Shown: one piece after another, positions 25,900 through 38,869 of the stretch | How positions within the stretch are numbered: the stretch's first letter is position 1 | Layout: every line of letters starts with the position of its first letter | NCBI GenBank assembly: GCA_018398815.1 | Contig: CM031600.1 | Span: 49,869,581 to 49,933,580 of the forward strand | Length of the DNA: 64,000 bases | Direction of reading: 5' to 3' | DNA from: Conus ventricosus | Lineage: Eukaryota; Mollusca; Gastropoda; Neogastropoda; Conidae | The notes under the pieces: generated by a model | Database searches by the model: none | The model's input: only the letters and a program-made list of their open reading frames with translations | What the model was told of the DNA's origin: nothing | Made by a program: the position numbers and the translations under genes

Positions 25900-26840
25900 T
25901 GCGGTACTGGAGAACAGAAAGCTGAGAGCTGTCAGGGCAGCACTGGTGTGAGGAACAGAAAGCTGAGAGCTATCAGGGCAGCACTGTTGTGGAGAGCAGA
26001 AAGCTGAGTCCTATCAAGCCAGTACTGTTGTGGACAACAGAAATCTGAGTGCTGTTAGAGCAGTACTGTTGTGGAGAACAGAACGCTGAGTGCTCTCAGG
26101 GCAATACGGATGTGGAGAACAGAACGCTGAGTGCTCTCAGGGCAATACGGATGTGGAGAACAGAACGCTGAGTGCTCTCAGGGCAATACGGATGTGGAGA
26201 ACACAACGCTGAGTGCTCTCAGGGCAATACGGATGTGAAGAACAGAACGCTGAGTGCTCTCAGGGCAATACGGATGTGGAGAACAGAAAGCTGAGTGCTA
26301 TCAGGGCAGTACTGTTGTGGAGAACAGAAAGCTAATTTGTGGAGAGCAGAAAGCTGAGTGATATCAGGGCAATACAGTTGTGGACAACAGAAAGCTGAGT
26401 GCTGTTAGAGCAGTACTGTTGTGGAGACCAGAAAGCTGAGTGTTATCAGGGCAATACTGTTGTGGTGAACAGAAAGCTAATTGCCATCAGGGCAGTACTG
26501 TTCTGGAGAACAATTGTGGAGAGCAGAAAGCTGAGTGCTATCAGGACAGTACTGTTGTGGGGAACAGAAAGCTGAGTGCTATCAGGGCAGCACTGTTGTG
26601 GAGAACAGAAAGCTGAGTGCTATCATTGCAGTACTGTTGTGGAGAACAGAAAGCTGAGTGCTATCATTGCAGTACTGGTGTGGGGAACAGAAAGCTGAGT
26701 GCTATCATTGCAGTACTGTTGTGGAGAACAGAAAGCTGAGTGCTATCATTGCAGTACTGTTGTGGAGAACAGAAAGCTGAGTGCTATCATTGCAGTACTG
26801 TTGTGGACAACAGAAAGCTGAGAGCTATCAGTGCAGTACT
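25900..26840 (+). repeat. 41-bp minisatellite, copy B, about 22 units
   Basis: Same unit as 3665-4200 but with sub-families. A block with AACGCTGAGTGCTCTCAGGG and CAATACGGATGTG at about 26085-26280 and a block with CTATCATTGCAGTACTG at 26615-26810 each look locally amplified. Confidence 0.95.
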
Positions 26841-27113
26841 GGTGTGTGCATTGTTTGCTTATTGTTTGTAACGTCCGAAGGAGACACATTTGTCCAAGAT
26901 TTACTTGTGTGTTTCGCAATGTGAAACAATAGATGCGTTATGCTAATCTTGTTTTTATCATTTACATTTTGGCCTCATTCATCATTGTTAACAAGCATCT
27001 GAACAGTGTTTCAAGCCTCGAAATATTGAAGGTTGCTAGCATGACGTCGAGGTGTCTGTTGTTCCTTGTTTGCTCACTTGTTTTCTCCACCTGCCTTTTT
27101 TTTCTTTTGCCTC

Positions 27114-27168
27114 TTTTCTCTTCTCTTCTTTTCTCTTCTCTTCTTTTCTCTTCTCTTCTTTTCTTTTA
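27114..27168 (+). repeat. Pyrimidine tract, copy B
   Basis: Counterpart of 4476-4541 with fewer units. Confidence 0.85.
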
Positions 27169-27736
27169 GGAGAGGAGACTGAGAGGATGAGGTCATGTGA
27201 CTAGTAAGTTGTGACCACAGCACCGCACATGTTAAGAAACGAAAATCAGTCTGGTGTTTGGATCACATTCATGGCAAACACACTGCATATCTTCGTTGCC
27301 TTGTTGTTCAGCAAGCCGTTTCCATTTCAACACTGTCAAAGCCCTCACAACCGAAATGTGATTCTCACAGATGGACTCTCAAAGCCCCAAAGCCATCTAC
27401 TGTATTTCTCCAGAGAAACAGCGAGCAGACGGAGGAAACAGCTGCCATCAAAGTGAAAACAGAGGTAGCAACAGTGGGTGGTAGGATGGAGAGACACATT
27501 CTGCACGCTCAGCTCGGAGGTAGGACAAATCGTGTAATGCACTAGACAGAAAAGGAACATGAGTGACATATCTGGAAGAGAGACTCAAGTGATCAGGTAA
27601 TGAAAACGAGGGTCAGAACTAGGAGGGAAATGAGGAAGATATACTGGGCTTCAAATCAGACTATTCTGATGGATTCAGTATACAGAGTTAGCAGAGACTT
27701 ATTTTTGGACGCCATCCTCTCGTTTCCTTCACAGTT

Positions 27737-28206
27737 TTGTAACACACTGAACATGGTGCAGTGACAATACATAGTGTAACACACTGAACATGGTGCAGTG
27801 ACAATACATAGTGTAACACACTGAACATGGTGCAGTGACAATACATAGTGTAACACACTGAACATGGTGCAGTGACAATACATAGTGTAACACACTGAAC
27901 ATGGTGCAGTGACAATACATAGTGTAACACACTGAACATGGTGCAGTGACAATACATAGTGTAACACACTGAACATGGTGCAGTGACAATACATAGTGTA
28001 ACACACTGAACATGGTGCAGTGACAATACATAGTGTAACACACTGAACATGGTGCAGTGACAATACATAGTGTAACACACTGAACATGGTGCAGTGACAA
28101 TACATAGTGTAACACACTGAACATGGTGCAGTGACAATACATAGTGTAACACACTGAACATGGTGCAGTGACAATACATAGTGTAACACACTGAACATGG
28201 TGCAGT
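27737..28206 (+). repeat. Homogeneous 37-bp minisatellite, about 12.7 units
   Basis: Units contain TGTAACACACTGAACATGGT and GCAGTGACAATACATAG and appear identical. Copy A has roughly one divergent unit near 5130-5160. Because 37 is not a multiple of three and the unit lacks stops in those frames, frames of 140-256 codons run through it on the minus strand. They are repeat artefacts. Confidence 0.97.
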
Positions 28207-29999
28207 TATTTCAAATCTCGTCATCGTCGTTGGAGGTGATTTATTGGTCCCAACCCTCATGGCATGAAGGAGTGGATGTTTGTCAGAAGTACTTTCTACA
28301 TCACTTTTAAACATTAAACAACAAAAAACAAGGTGTGTGTACTGGACCAATATGTACTTCTTTGTCTGCAGAGCATTTTTTTTCGTGGCTGTCACATCGT
28401 TCATGAGCATTTTTTTCGTGGCTGTCACATCGTTCATGCCACCCCTGTGGCACCTCACCCAGTCTGCAAGGCTCTTTCATCTTTCTGCCGATCCCCTCCT
28501 CTCTCCTCCCCTCCCTCCCTCCGCTCCTCCCTCCCTCTCCCTCTCTCTGTCTGGTCTTGAGAGGAAGACTTTGGTCAGGAGCCAAGAGTTAAAAGGAATA
28601 ATTGTCTTGCTTCTTTGACCTCCTCCATCACTGCACTCCATAAAAATAACATCCTTTTTTTCATATAACTGACTGAAATACTACAAACAGGCCAAGTCAT
28701 GATAAACACGTCTGCATTTCTCTGTTGTTCAGTCACATTTTTGAATTGCCATTTAAAGTCTAAGATCATGTCAACTTAGTATGACACGAACGTTTTCAAA
28801 TAACCATGACTCCACTGTATTATGCCCAGCCCCAGCAGGCGCGCACCACTGTGAAAGGAAGTAGCAGGCCAAGTCAGGTTATCGTCTACGAGACCAGCAC
28901 AATCTTAGCCCTGTGACTATGACAACACTGAACACAAAACAAACAATATAGAAATGGCATATAACTGTCGGCATTTTTTTTTTTAACTTACCTGCTGTGC
29001 ATACATTAAATGACTTTACTTCTTGCAGTAATGTTACCTTTTCCACTTTTACTCATTGAGAAACTCAGCAGACTGGTCAGCTACAAATATTTACGCTAAA
29101 TAATTAATTTCTAATCAATGGAGACTGAACTATCATACTGGATGAAGGACGTGCTTGAAAAGTCATTCTTGGTAACGGCCAATCGTCTTCAACCCTGCAG
29201 TACCCAACTGTTATTGAAGCCACAATCATATTCCAACAATAAATAAGCTCAAAAATCATCCTTGAGGCTTTTAACACAGAATCGAAAATGACATTCACAA
29301 AAATGGCACTTTAGTTCGGGTTTAGAAAACAACAACAACAAACAAACAAACAAACACGTTAACTGCAGAACGATTTGATGAAGTACGTCTTTGAAGGCGC
29401 TGACATGATTTCTTATGAAATGTTGGATTCCAATATAATTTGTCATATAGGAACAAATATATTCGCCCAAACATTTAAATTGCAAACCATCTTTGACCAT
29501 ATAGTACAAGTAAAATAGTACGGTTGTACACCTTACGAGTCAGTCTGTTCAAAAGGTATTTTGACAAAGGTTAAATCCAAAACTACTTTACTGATGTTTT
29601 TTTAAAACCACACTCACATCTACCACACATAGACTACAACTTTCACAAAGCTTTTTCTCAAGAAAGCACTTCCAGTCCATACCTTTCTAGCCATGAAGTA
29701 TGCAATACGTTTCCGACAGAATAAATTCCAAGGAGACTGATCATAGCCATGAACAGAAATTATTGTTCGCTGCCTAAGAGCTCCTGTATTTCTCCAGAGC
29801 GATGGAAAGGATAAGTCACTTGCTATTAAACTGAAAGCAGGGTTAGCCATGGTGGAGGGAAGACGGAAACCTTTTCTGTGCTTGGTGGCGAGGAAAGAAG
29901 TTTCAACTCCAGTGAGTCCAAATGGGACTCTATCAATGCCATTGCCCCTGTCTCCTCAACTTCTTTTTATACCTCTGTCTCCGTCCCTGTCTGTCTGTG

Positions 30000-30415
<416 letters not shown>

Positions 30416-30645
30416 ATCTTTGTCTTACTCTGTATGTGTCTCCTTCTTTCAGTTTCAGTGTCTTTGTCTCTGTCATTGTCTGTCTGCCTGTCTGTCTCCC
30501 TCTTTCTCTCTCTCATTCTCCCCAGTTCGTCTCTTCCCCCCTTCCCTCCCCCCTCTTTCTGTATCCCATCTGTGTTCCAGTCTTTTCTCTCTCTCAATTG
30601 TGAAATTACTTTTCTATGGTTTGTTTCACTGTGTAGAACATTTTA

Positions 30646-30795
30646 CCTCCAGAATCAGCCTTATTCAGAACCTCCAGAATCAGCCTTATTCAGAACCTCC
30701 AGAATCAGCCTTATTCAGAACCTCCAGAATCAGCCTTATTCAGAACCTCCAGAATCAGCCTTATTCAGAACCTCCAGAATCAGCCTTATTCAGAA
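30646..30795 (+). repeat. 25-bp tandem repeat, six units
   Basis: Same unit as 13606-13655. Six near-identical copies give an in-frame proline-glutamate repeat that is not a gene. Confidence 0.95.
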
Positions 30796-31375
30796 GCGAG
30801 AGCATTACACTTCCACATTCCAGCGGAAAAGAGTGGCTTACAATAGCTGAGTTCTTTTGTTAAAATTGTTTTGAGTGTGCTTGCCCAAATGTGTGTGCGT
30901 GTGTGTGTGTGCGCGCGCGTGCGTGCATGTGTGCGTGCATGCGCGCGCGCGCGTGTGTGTGTTGCTCTTGAATGTAGAGGGACGTCCTGGTCGCAGTACG
31001 ACGCTTTTGAATTGGCTTCCTTTTGATTCCTTTGCTTAGCGATTCGGTAAGATTGTTTTTGCTCTGTATGGATGTACATTTTTTTGTAGTTATGACATTC
31101 GTTTTTGTATTGATCTTTCCTTTATAGCTGCTGATTTCCACAGAAGGAATACAAAGAGACAAGATAAGCGAAAGAAGAAGAAAGACAGAGAGAAACGAAT
31201 ACTTCCACTGTTGCAGACATGAGTCTATTCGAGAGACTGATAGTACGGGGCAGTGACTGAAAGTGTTAAATCGTGTCCACATGTGATTAAAAGATTTATT
31301 GAAAGGGTTTCCAAGAACACAATAATACCACTAACATCAACCTTAGAAGGTTGAAGAAAGAGGGAGCCAGGCGAT

Positions 31376-34300
31376 GAAAGCTTTTAAGATTCTGTTGGTT
31401 TGCCTTCTTTCCTTAGTAATATTAACAGGGCTTGACAATTCTAACCTAATAATTCATCACAGTTATGAAAAACGTGACGGACCTGCTTACATATTCTATT
31501 TTGGAATTCAAAAGAATTATTTTAAACTGTCACGCCAGTTTGTTATGAACGTACACAAACCGAAAGTTCTTTCTTTGTTTTCTCTTTATAAAATCTGTCG
31601 GGTTTTGTTTGTTGTTCTTCTTCCTTCTCTTGCAACGCGGGTAGCCAGATCAAAAGACTACATGGACGGTTAAGGCATAAATCGCTTAGTTTTTTTACAA
31701 TTGAACTGCGAAGTCAGTGTAACATTGAATTCCTTGTTCAGATTTGGAAGACCACAGCTTTGACGTCCTTGCGCTGCAGTCTCTGAATTGTCATAAAAAT
31801 GATTTACCGAAACTCACGGATACTGTTTTCCTCCAGTGACTGATGCAGTAAAGAAATTGCTAAAATTATAATTGCCATATATGTATGGTGTAAACGTTTG
31901 TACCAAGCTGTTAAATCACCTTATACCTCGATTGACAAACGTTTATATTCCTGCTGTATAGCAGTGAATATCAAGGCCAAAGTTTACAAGTTGTGAACTG
32001 TTATTACCCAGATGGTGTGTCCAAGAAGGAAGCTGTCTAGTTGCTTGATTTAGGTTCAGACAAGGAACGGATTATTCTAGGTGATTTCAATTCACATCAT
32101 GCTCTATGGTCCGGAAGTTCTAAAAAATGTCACAAACAATAACGAATATCTAGCTAAACACTCTTATAAATGCTAATCTAACGATACTGAATGACGGGTC
32201 TATCACCAGAATCGCTGATCGCTCTGATCAGAAAAATTCGTCAGCTGATTTGTCTTTAGTATCACGTGGAATGTTATTTAGCTACCACTGGGCAGTGGTC
32301 ATCTTCCAGTTGAAGCTCAGATCTTAATGAGTCCTGAGAAAACTGAGTTTACCTCCGGATATACAAAATAAAATTACGATAACGCTAACTGGGACCTTTT
32401 TGCCCAAACTCTAGTTAATGGTTCTCTTGAGCTCAATTTCAATCATAATATAGAATCAGTAGAAGATCTCGAAAAAAAAAGTAAAAATACAAAATTTCAT
32501 ACTGAGGGCAGCAGATGGTGCCATTCCAAAGATTAAGTTTAAAGATTATCCCAAGAGAGAGCCTCAAATCCTTGGTGGAACTCTTCCTGAGAGTTAGCCG
32601 TAAAAATGAAAACAGAAGCATTTCAAAACTAGATAAATAGTCATCATTCACAGGCACTCGAACTGATGAACGAACTTCACAGTAAATACAAAATTGCTAA
32701 TAATTGCAGTAACAAAGCAGTAGCTCTTGTTACAACAATATTATGGTAAATTGATCATGACCTGTTCTAAAAATCCGGATGACGTTTCTAGATTATGGAA
32801 AGAAATGAAAAAAAGTCAGGAGTACATCTTATTTCCCTCAGCCTGCTTTGCATGTCAACGATATAACCTATAGAGAAGAGAAGAAAAAAATACACCCGAA
32901 GGTGCGGGTAACACCCAGAGAAGTACTGTCTTCAACTGCCGAACAAACCAGCTGAGAGCAATCTTGCACTACCCTTGGAAGCCTGCGCTGTGTTCACATA
33001 CTCCCTCATCCTGCTTTGCATGTTAACGATAAAACTTATACAACTAATAAAGAAAAGGCTGAATTATTTGCAGAAACGTTCGCTTCAATGAGTCAAACTG
33101 AGTGTTTGTCTCAGGCTGAACAAATTCGTAGGAGTTCGAGGATAAATACCAAAACTTTGAGCAGCTCAACGTAGGAAGTAACACTTCATGTATAAACACA
33201 AATTTAACAATGCACGAACTTTGTTCTCACTTAATCGTATAAAGCCAGGTAAGATAGTCATAGGTTCCAATTCTACTTTCTATATAACATGATCAAACAT
33301 TTTCCGGACGGTCTGTTATCAAAGGTGTTGTTCTTTCAGATATGTTGGGAGTGCTGGAATGTTCCCTACAGATTGGGAAAAAGCTACTGTTATCTCAGTC
33401 CTTGAAGAAGGAAAACCTAAAACTCATCCCTCTAGTTTCCGACTTATTTTTTTAACACCACACAATAGAAAACGTCTTGAAAGAATCATGAAAAACAGAA
33501 TAGAACATTTCCTTGAAAGAAATGGAGTCTTGCCTTTATTCCAGGATGGTTTTAGGAAAGGTAGAGGAGTCCAGACCAAATTCTTCATTTATCATCACAT
33601 GTGAAAATAACTCTAGCCAAGCGTCATTTGACCATCGCAACGTCTTTTGATGTTCATGCAGCCAACAATTCAGTATAGCATTCTAAAGTGTTGCACAAAG
33701 CACATGAAATAGGAGTATGAGGTCGCTTTATTTTCCAGTTTCTAAAAGCTTTCTCATCGGACAGAACTATCCAAGTCAGTCTACATGGAGCACTATCAAC
33801 TTCTAGGACTACTAACATGGGTGTTCCCCAAGGAAGTGTGATCGCTCCACCCCTTTCTCGCTAATGCTTTATGATATTAAAACAGGTTAATACAAAAGGT
33901 GCCACATTAGCTCTGTATGTCGATGACGTTGCTCTGCGGAGAAAATGTAAACTGCAATTTTTCTAAACATCAAACCAAAAGAAAGAAAATTATTGAACAG
34001 TTTCAAGAATTAGTTGACAATATTTTTCATTACATGAAATCAAATGGGTTCGGATTGTCTGCTCATAGAACGGTTTTTGTTGTCTTTACAAAGAAAACGA
34101 TTGCGTTTGAAGGCGGAGAAGCTGTCTCTATAAGAGTTGATGATATTTTGATATACCCAAGCAAACAAGTTAAGTTTCTTGGTGTTATCTTCCACTATAA
34201 ACTCTATATCAGTAAACATATTAATTACCTTGTAGAAGAGGATAGGAAAAAAATACATTATTACGTGTACTTTCTGGTATACTTCTGATTACCTTGGGGT

Positions 34301-34970
34301 CTAATCTTGTCCATGTCGCCTCAGGGCTAGTTCCTTCAATTCTGTCGTACGGCAAAAAACAAGAACCATTCTTTACAGCTGCATAGACAGATTTGCATAA
34401 GCTAACAAGTATTGACTCGTTAGCCTTTAAAATTGCATTAGGACTTCCCCGATGGCCTTCAGTTGATTTGACGTACAAGGAGGCTGGTGTGTTACCCTTA
34501 AATGAGCACAGGTTAAGTTGTGTCTGTAATTTTACAGTGAGAACCATCTCAAATATTCAGTAATGACTGAACTGGATGGAAATGCCTATATTTCAAGAGA
34601 GATCAAAGCGGTGTACATTTCCTTAGGTGATTATGTTTCCCCATTGTTTTTTAACTGTGACCTGTCTCTTGATGGTGTTGCCGCTGTGTCAGGCTGTTCA
34701 CATCCTTCTTGGTTGTCAGAGCAGGATGAAATCAACTACGCTTACGGAAATCTGAATAAGAAAGATAATCCTCTGTTACTGTCATCCTATGCCAAAGACT
34801 TGATAGATAGGAAACACGATTCATATCTACACATTTTCACGGATGGTTCTGTTTAGGTTCTTCCGATGTTGGGGCTCCCGTTGTAATACCCGCGCTTGGC
34901 ATTAGAAAGAAATTCCATATTACAAAAGGATGCTCTATATTTACAGCAGTTATTTGCCATTAAGTTTTGA
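31376..34970 (+). pseudogene. Decayed LINE with endonuclease, reverse transcriptase and RNase H (copy B)
   Basis: Same element as 15456-18767. Seen here are the endonuclease GDFNSHHALW near 32080-32109 and the reverse transcriptase fragment 33359-33604 with KATVISVLEEGKPKTHPSSF. The YVDD box is at 33916-33927, then a readable thumb-like frame 33917-34288 with KFLGVIFHYKL, and the RNase H start at 34835-34856. The first 210 bp (31376-31588) are absent from copy A and include a hydrophobic 99-codon frame that may be the LINE's 5' end. Many stops coincide with those of copy A. Confidence 0.83.
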
Positions 34971-35405
34971 AAGCACGGACTTGACTTCCGCTCACCGACC
35001 GAGAAGGACGTGCCTAGCGAGCGCTCCGCAATCACGACTGTTCTCTCCAGCCTTACATGTTTCATCCACCGGGATGGCTTACATCTATGTGGTGTAAATG
35101 TGTCTTTTTTTTCCTTGCGACAATGTAAATTTTAAAAAAAAGCCGAGGATTGCTAAAGTGAGAGACAGCAGATCTTTATTCTACCCGGAGCTGGAATAAA
35201 TGTGCGACAAATTGTAAGAACGACTTTGTGTCACAATGAGTGACGCGAGAGGACAGTTGGAAGTGAGCGAGGCGCTACTCATTTATTTATGCATTTATTT
35301 ATTTATTTATCCGCCACACTGTGTTCTGAATATGAATAACTGAGTTTCTGAGGACTGAAATGTTTCAGACTTCAAAATGCGTAATGTTAGGAGACTCCAC
35401 AGAAA
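34971..35405. other. No gene seen
   Basis: This follows the LINE RNase H fragment and carries a short ATTT repeat near 35281-35310. Nothing else was recognised, though it may be the 5' UTR of the LINE whose ORF1 starts at 35406. Confidence 0.45.
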
Positions 35406-35595
35406 ATGACGTCTACTTTTTCTAGATATTTTCGACCAAAGGAGTTGAAAAACGAAAACCATCCTCATCGTCCGGAAGTGATGTGAGTTCAACCAGCCCA
35501 GATCCAAGCAGCAAAACTGCAAGTAAGAAACACAAGCAGGAATTAGATGACAGTGTGTAGAAGATGGCGATGCAAGAAACTTTGTGTGAAATAAA
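35406..35595 (+). pseudogene. LINE ORF1, N-terminal part, cut by the viral element
   Basis: ATG at 35406 opens TSTFSRYFRP, and after a frameshift the reading continues as EKRKPSSSSGSD and a Ser/Thr/Lys-rich stretch to KKHKQELDDS. This is a disordered ORF1 N terminus. It stops at the GGCCG target duplication, and the matching coiled-coil and RRM-like part resumes immediately after the second GGCCG at 55336. The product would be the RNA-binding partner of a LINE particle. Frame breaks show that it is no longer functional. Confidence 0.7.
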
Positions 35596-35600
35596 GGCCG
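35596..35600. other. Left target-site duplication GGCCG
   Basis: Five bases directly abutting the viral element's first base. The identical five bases follow its last base at 55331-55335. Polintons are usually described with 6-bp duplications; here a sixth base does not match. Confidence 0.8.
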
Positions 35601-35689
35601 AGAGAACAGGAAAACACGGATTCTGGCTCAACCATCCTTCAACCAGTTTCAGGATGGTTGACTCCAGAATCCGTGTTTTCCTGTTCTCT
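35601..35689. repeat. Left terminal hairpin repeat
   Basis: The first 26 bases, beginning AGAGAACAGG and ending GGATTCTGG, are repeated inverted at 35664-35689 around a middle that is itself partly inverted (CAACCATCC/GGATGGTTG). The reverse complement of the right hairpin aligns along its whole length, including the central CAACCAGTTTC. Each terminal repeat is therefore both a TIR and an internal palindrome. Confidence 0.88.
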
Positions 35690-35775
35690 GACAAGTAAGA
35701 CTTCAATAACCAAAAAAAATAACGATTTTTTACAAACAAACATACTGTGTAGGGTTATCTGTTTTATTTTTAATA
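35690..35775 (-). repeat. Inner inverted repeat holding the ATPase 3' end (left copy)
   Basis: Its reverse complement matches about 54866-54984, with a 30-base gap on this side. It includes the last codons of the ATPase and its stop. The left end thus carries a short inverted piece of a gene that is complete only at the right end. Confidence 0.82.
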
Positions 35776-35809
35776 ACATCATTTTCACGCATACATTCAG
35801 TGACTTAAG

Positions 35810-36285
35810 TTAAGAACTTGAGGTGACTTGATCAAGAACTTATTAAGAACTTGATGTGACTTAAGTAGAAACTTAAAGGAACTTAATAAAGAACTTAATT
35901 ATAAACTTAATTAAGAACTTGGGGTGACTTGATTAAGAACTTAATTAAAAACTTGGGGTGACTTAATTAAGAACTTAATTAAGGACTTGGGGTGACTTGG
36001 GGTGAAGGCGTTAAGTGTCTTAAAGTGGAACTGTGGGGACGACTTGCTTTGTGACTGAACAGGTTGTGTCCCGCGCGCACCTCAATCAACTAGGCCAAGT
36101 GATCACATAGGGTCGTTTGGCCTAGATTGCCGCTGAGCTTTGCAGGTACTGCCGCGCTTTGCAGGTCAAGCGATCATATATGATCACTTGGCCTAGTTTG
36201 CCACCGAGCTTTGCAGGCGCTCCGTGCTTTGCAGGTCAAGCGATCATATATGATCACTTGGCCTAGTTTGCTGCTGTGCTCCTCT
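35810..36285. repeat. Subterminal repeats of the viral element
   Basis: 35815-36005 is a loose repeat of GAACTTAATTAAGAACTT and GGGGTGACTT. 36085-36275 has three units of about 63-68 bp containing AAGCGATCATATATGATCAC and TTGGCCTAGTTTGC. The second and third units hold the palindrome GATCATATATGATC. No gene is seen. Confidence 0.8.
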
Positions 36286-36585
36286 TTTCTCAACCAGGCT
36301 TGCAACTGGCTTTGGCAGAGTTACAGCAGTAATTGCTGTAGCCGAGCTTTTATGGCGGCTCTAATCGCTATTCAGCTGCATAAGCCTAATGATACTTTGA
36401 CGTTTGCTACACAGTTCATTTATACTGATTCCTAGCTTGTGAAATTTAGGATAGTTATAAAAACACATAGAAATTTGAATAAGTTTTCTAGCATACGAAT
36501 CAACCATGTTTACCTGCGTCTTAAGAAATGAACGCCATGTTTGATGCGTTTTTTGTTTTTTAAACATGACTTGAGCTGTCTCAAG

Positions 36586-36969
36586 CTAGCGCCCAACAAT
36601 CAATGCATGATGGATTGTTTTTCTTTGGCCAACTTTCAACAATGCAGCGCCATTTTTTAGATAAGGAACCATTTCATCAATAGTCAAACACGTATTGAAA
36701 CTGGCTATATCTTGTTCAACAATATTGCCTTCAATGTTTTCATTTTCTTGAACCAACAAACCTTTAAGATAGTTGTGCATTTCCAAAGCAGTTGGTTCGC
36801 TTTTTTCCTTTTCTCCACCTTCTAGAAAAACAATGCTTCTTTTGGGTTTTACTGGTAGAGAACATGCTTCACCTAATTCTTTTTTCGACAAATACTCTAA
36901 CATGCTGGTGAAGTAAAACTTGTGATCTTGAATAGCACGAGTCTGTTCTTCAGTAAACCTGTTAGCCAT
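36586..36969 (-). CDS. Unidentified 127-residue protein of the viral element
   Basis: This is one of the few undamaged frames in the element. I chose the internal ATG at 36969 (MANRFTEEQ) because the upstream extension to 37005 reads as a hydrophobic leader without other support. The protein is acidic to neutral and has a helical, charged N-terminal half (EEQTRAIQDHKFYF). A central linker GGEKEKSEP follows, and the C-terminal part includes CLTIDEMVPYLKNG. No transmembrane segment or catalytic motif was recognised. It lies just inside the subterminal repeats and faces the left end. The function is unknown and I do not assign one. Confidence 0.65.
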   Translation of the reverse strand: MANRFTEEQTRAIQDHKFYFTSMLEYLSKKELGEACSLPVKPKRSIVFLEGGEKEKSEPTALEMHNYLKGLLVQENENIEGNIVEQDIASFNTCLTIDEMVPYLKNGAALLKVGQRKTIHHALIVGR

Positions 36970-37249
36970 TGTTAAAATAAAACACAACCAAAACACAGTA
37001 GTCAACAGAGCACAGTAAAAAACAGCCTTCTCGTTTAGCAGTCAGTGAAGAATGGTGAGATAAGCAGAGGGCGTTTGTTGCAGCAAAAATAGCCTTGCTG
37101 ACTGTTACTATAAACAGCCGATTACGTGAGCATTCCTAGCCACGTACACGCCAGCAAGCCTGCTAATTATTTCTCCCTTTACATGTTAGGGTTGTGGGCC
37201 CCGTCATTTACCCCCTTCTCATATTACCAGTGACAGAGGCCCACAGTCG

Positions 37250-37335
37250 GTAAGTGGAATAAGTGTGTGGATTTTATGTTAGAAATATAACTCGGTTTTA
37301 AAAGACTTTAGAGAACAGTTTCACATGAAAAACAA
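37250..37335 (+). pseudogene. Isolated fragment of the packaging ATPase gene
   Basis: About 80 bp matches 54656-54747 of the ATPase gene (shared core GTTTTAAAAGACTTTAGAGA), with an 18-bp deletion before TTTCACATGAAA. It lies far from the complete gene, in the same orientation. It marks either a rearrangement or a misjoin, because sequence quality drops just after it. Confidence 0.75.
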
Positions 37336-38850
37336 TACAATCTATGTTTTTGTTTTAAAAAAAAAATGTCTAATTAGTAACACACCCCTAAAAAAACGCT
37401 TATGCGAAATATTTTGCTGGCGTTCTCTGCGCGAGATTGGTCGGCAAAGATCTTAATGAATTTCTTACACCTAAGCAACCGCATGATTACAATTTTTTCT
37501 TGGAAATGTCTTTATAGACCCTTTTGCTTTATTTATTGACTCCATCTTTTATAATACCCATGACTATTTTTATTAAAAAAAAATTTAAAATTAAGTTCTT
37601 AAAATATTATCCATTGAAATGGATAAAAATGATTTTTTGTTTTTGGGTGGTTCTGCTGTTTTGTCTTCGTTTTAGGGGTTCAGATTTTTTTTGACTGCTT
37701 TTGTTTTTGCCACGTTTTTTATATATTTTAAAACCCGAAAATAACCGCCCCCAGCACAGAAAGGGGCGCCCAAAAATGAAAACAGTTTTAAGTTCAATAT
37801 TCCATAAAACTTTGGTGCTGGGGCCTTTAAATTTAACTTGTTCTTGTTCTGGAGCTGGCATTGAAAAAAACTGTTGGCGTTGGCGGTGTTATTTTTTTCA
37901 TTATGATTTATATTCTGTAACTTTAATTTTTTTTGCTTTTCCACTCTGCAAATTTTTTTTTCCTGCTTTAACACCCCAGGATGGGTTTTTTATTTACTTT
38001 CTCCACTGGTTTTCAATTTTTCTGATTCTGTTGATTTTCTGGCTGGGCCCTTTTTTTAAGGTAACAAAATCAATGATTAAAGAATTAACCCTCATCACGG
38101 GCGACAAAAATTTTCCAAATCGAAAACCCGATCACCCCCTAAGACCTAAGTCTTATTTAAAAACGGGATCTTGCTTTAAATCATACATAAAGTCTTTTTC
38201 AGAATCAATGGGAGAAAATCTACTGACTATTTAGTGTACAAACAAGAAACGTTTGTCCACACTTTTTACCTTTTCTTGACCCCAGTTGCGCTTCTCCTTT
38301 TTTATATACTTTTAAAGTTTGGGTGATTTTTGTTGAATCTGTTCATCTGAATTCTTTTGGGGTACGTTTTGTTTTTCCGCAGCGCCAAAAAACACCCTTT
38401 TCCTTTTTGGGGCATAATAGCTTGGTCAAAACTTGATCTTTTGAATCATAAGTTAGGAAGGTTTAATAGACGTCGCTGTTCATTTTTTTTTATTTTTATA
38501 ATTATTTTTTTTTTTAAAAAATGACACCAAAAAAAACTGTCGCCAACTTGAACCATTCTGCTTTTATTGGGGGTCTAATTTTAATACACAATGCTTGGAA
38601 AAGCCTGTTAAAAAAAAACCCGGCAGTTTTTGGCAAACTAATTTTTGAGGTTTCGCAAAGCTAATTGTTTTATTGCAGCTTCGTTCGTACGAAAATTTTT
38701 TCAGAAAGCAAGAAAAATTTCCGGAATAAAAAATAGTAAAATTGAAAAAATACATTTAAAAAGGTTTCACTCGTAATGAGATAGGGGGTGCAGGGGTTAA
38801 TCCCTTTGCTTTTAGGGGAAAGAATTTACCTTAGTAAACGGGGGAGACGG
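37336..38850. other. Low-quality AT-rich stretch, no gene identified
   Basis: Homopolymers of A, T, C and G are unusually frequent. The frame 37701-38234 is long but hydrophobic and unrecognised, and may be a chance opening. Confidence 0.5.
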
Positions 38851-38869
38851 CAAAGGAAAAAGACATAAC

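Noticed and set aside
27656..28458. 180- and 256-codon minus-strand frames with a 37-residue repeat
   Set aside because: The 37-bp minisatellite lacks stops in these frames, so the translated repeat has no independent support.
34221..34547. Minus-strand 108-codon frame, also at 18084-18341
   Set aside because: The plus strand of the same interval reads as the LINE segment between reverse transcriptase and RNase H, so the minus frame is a shadow.
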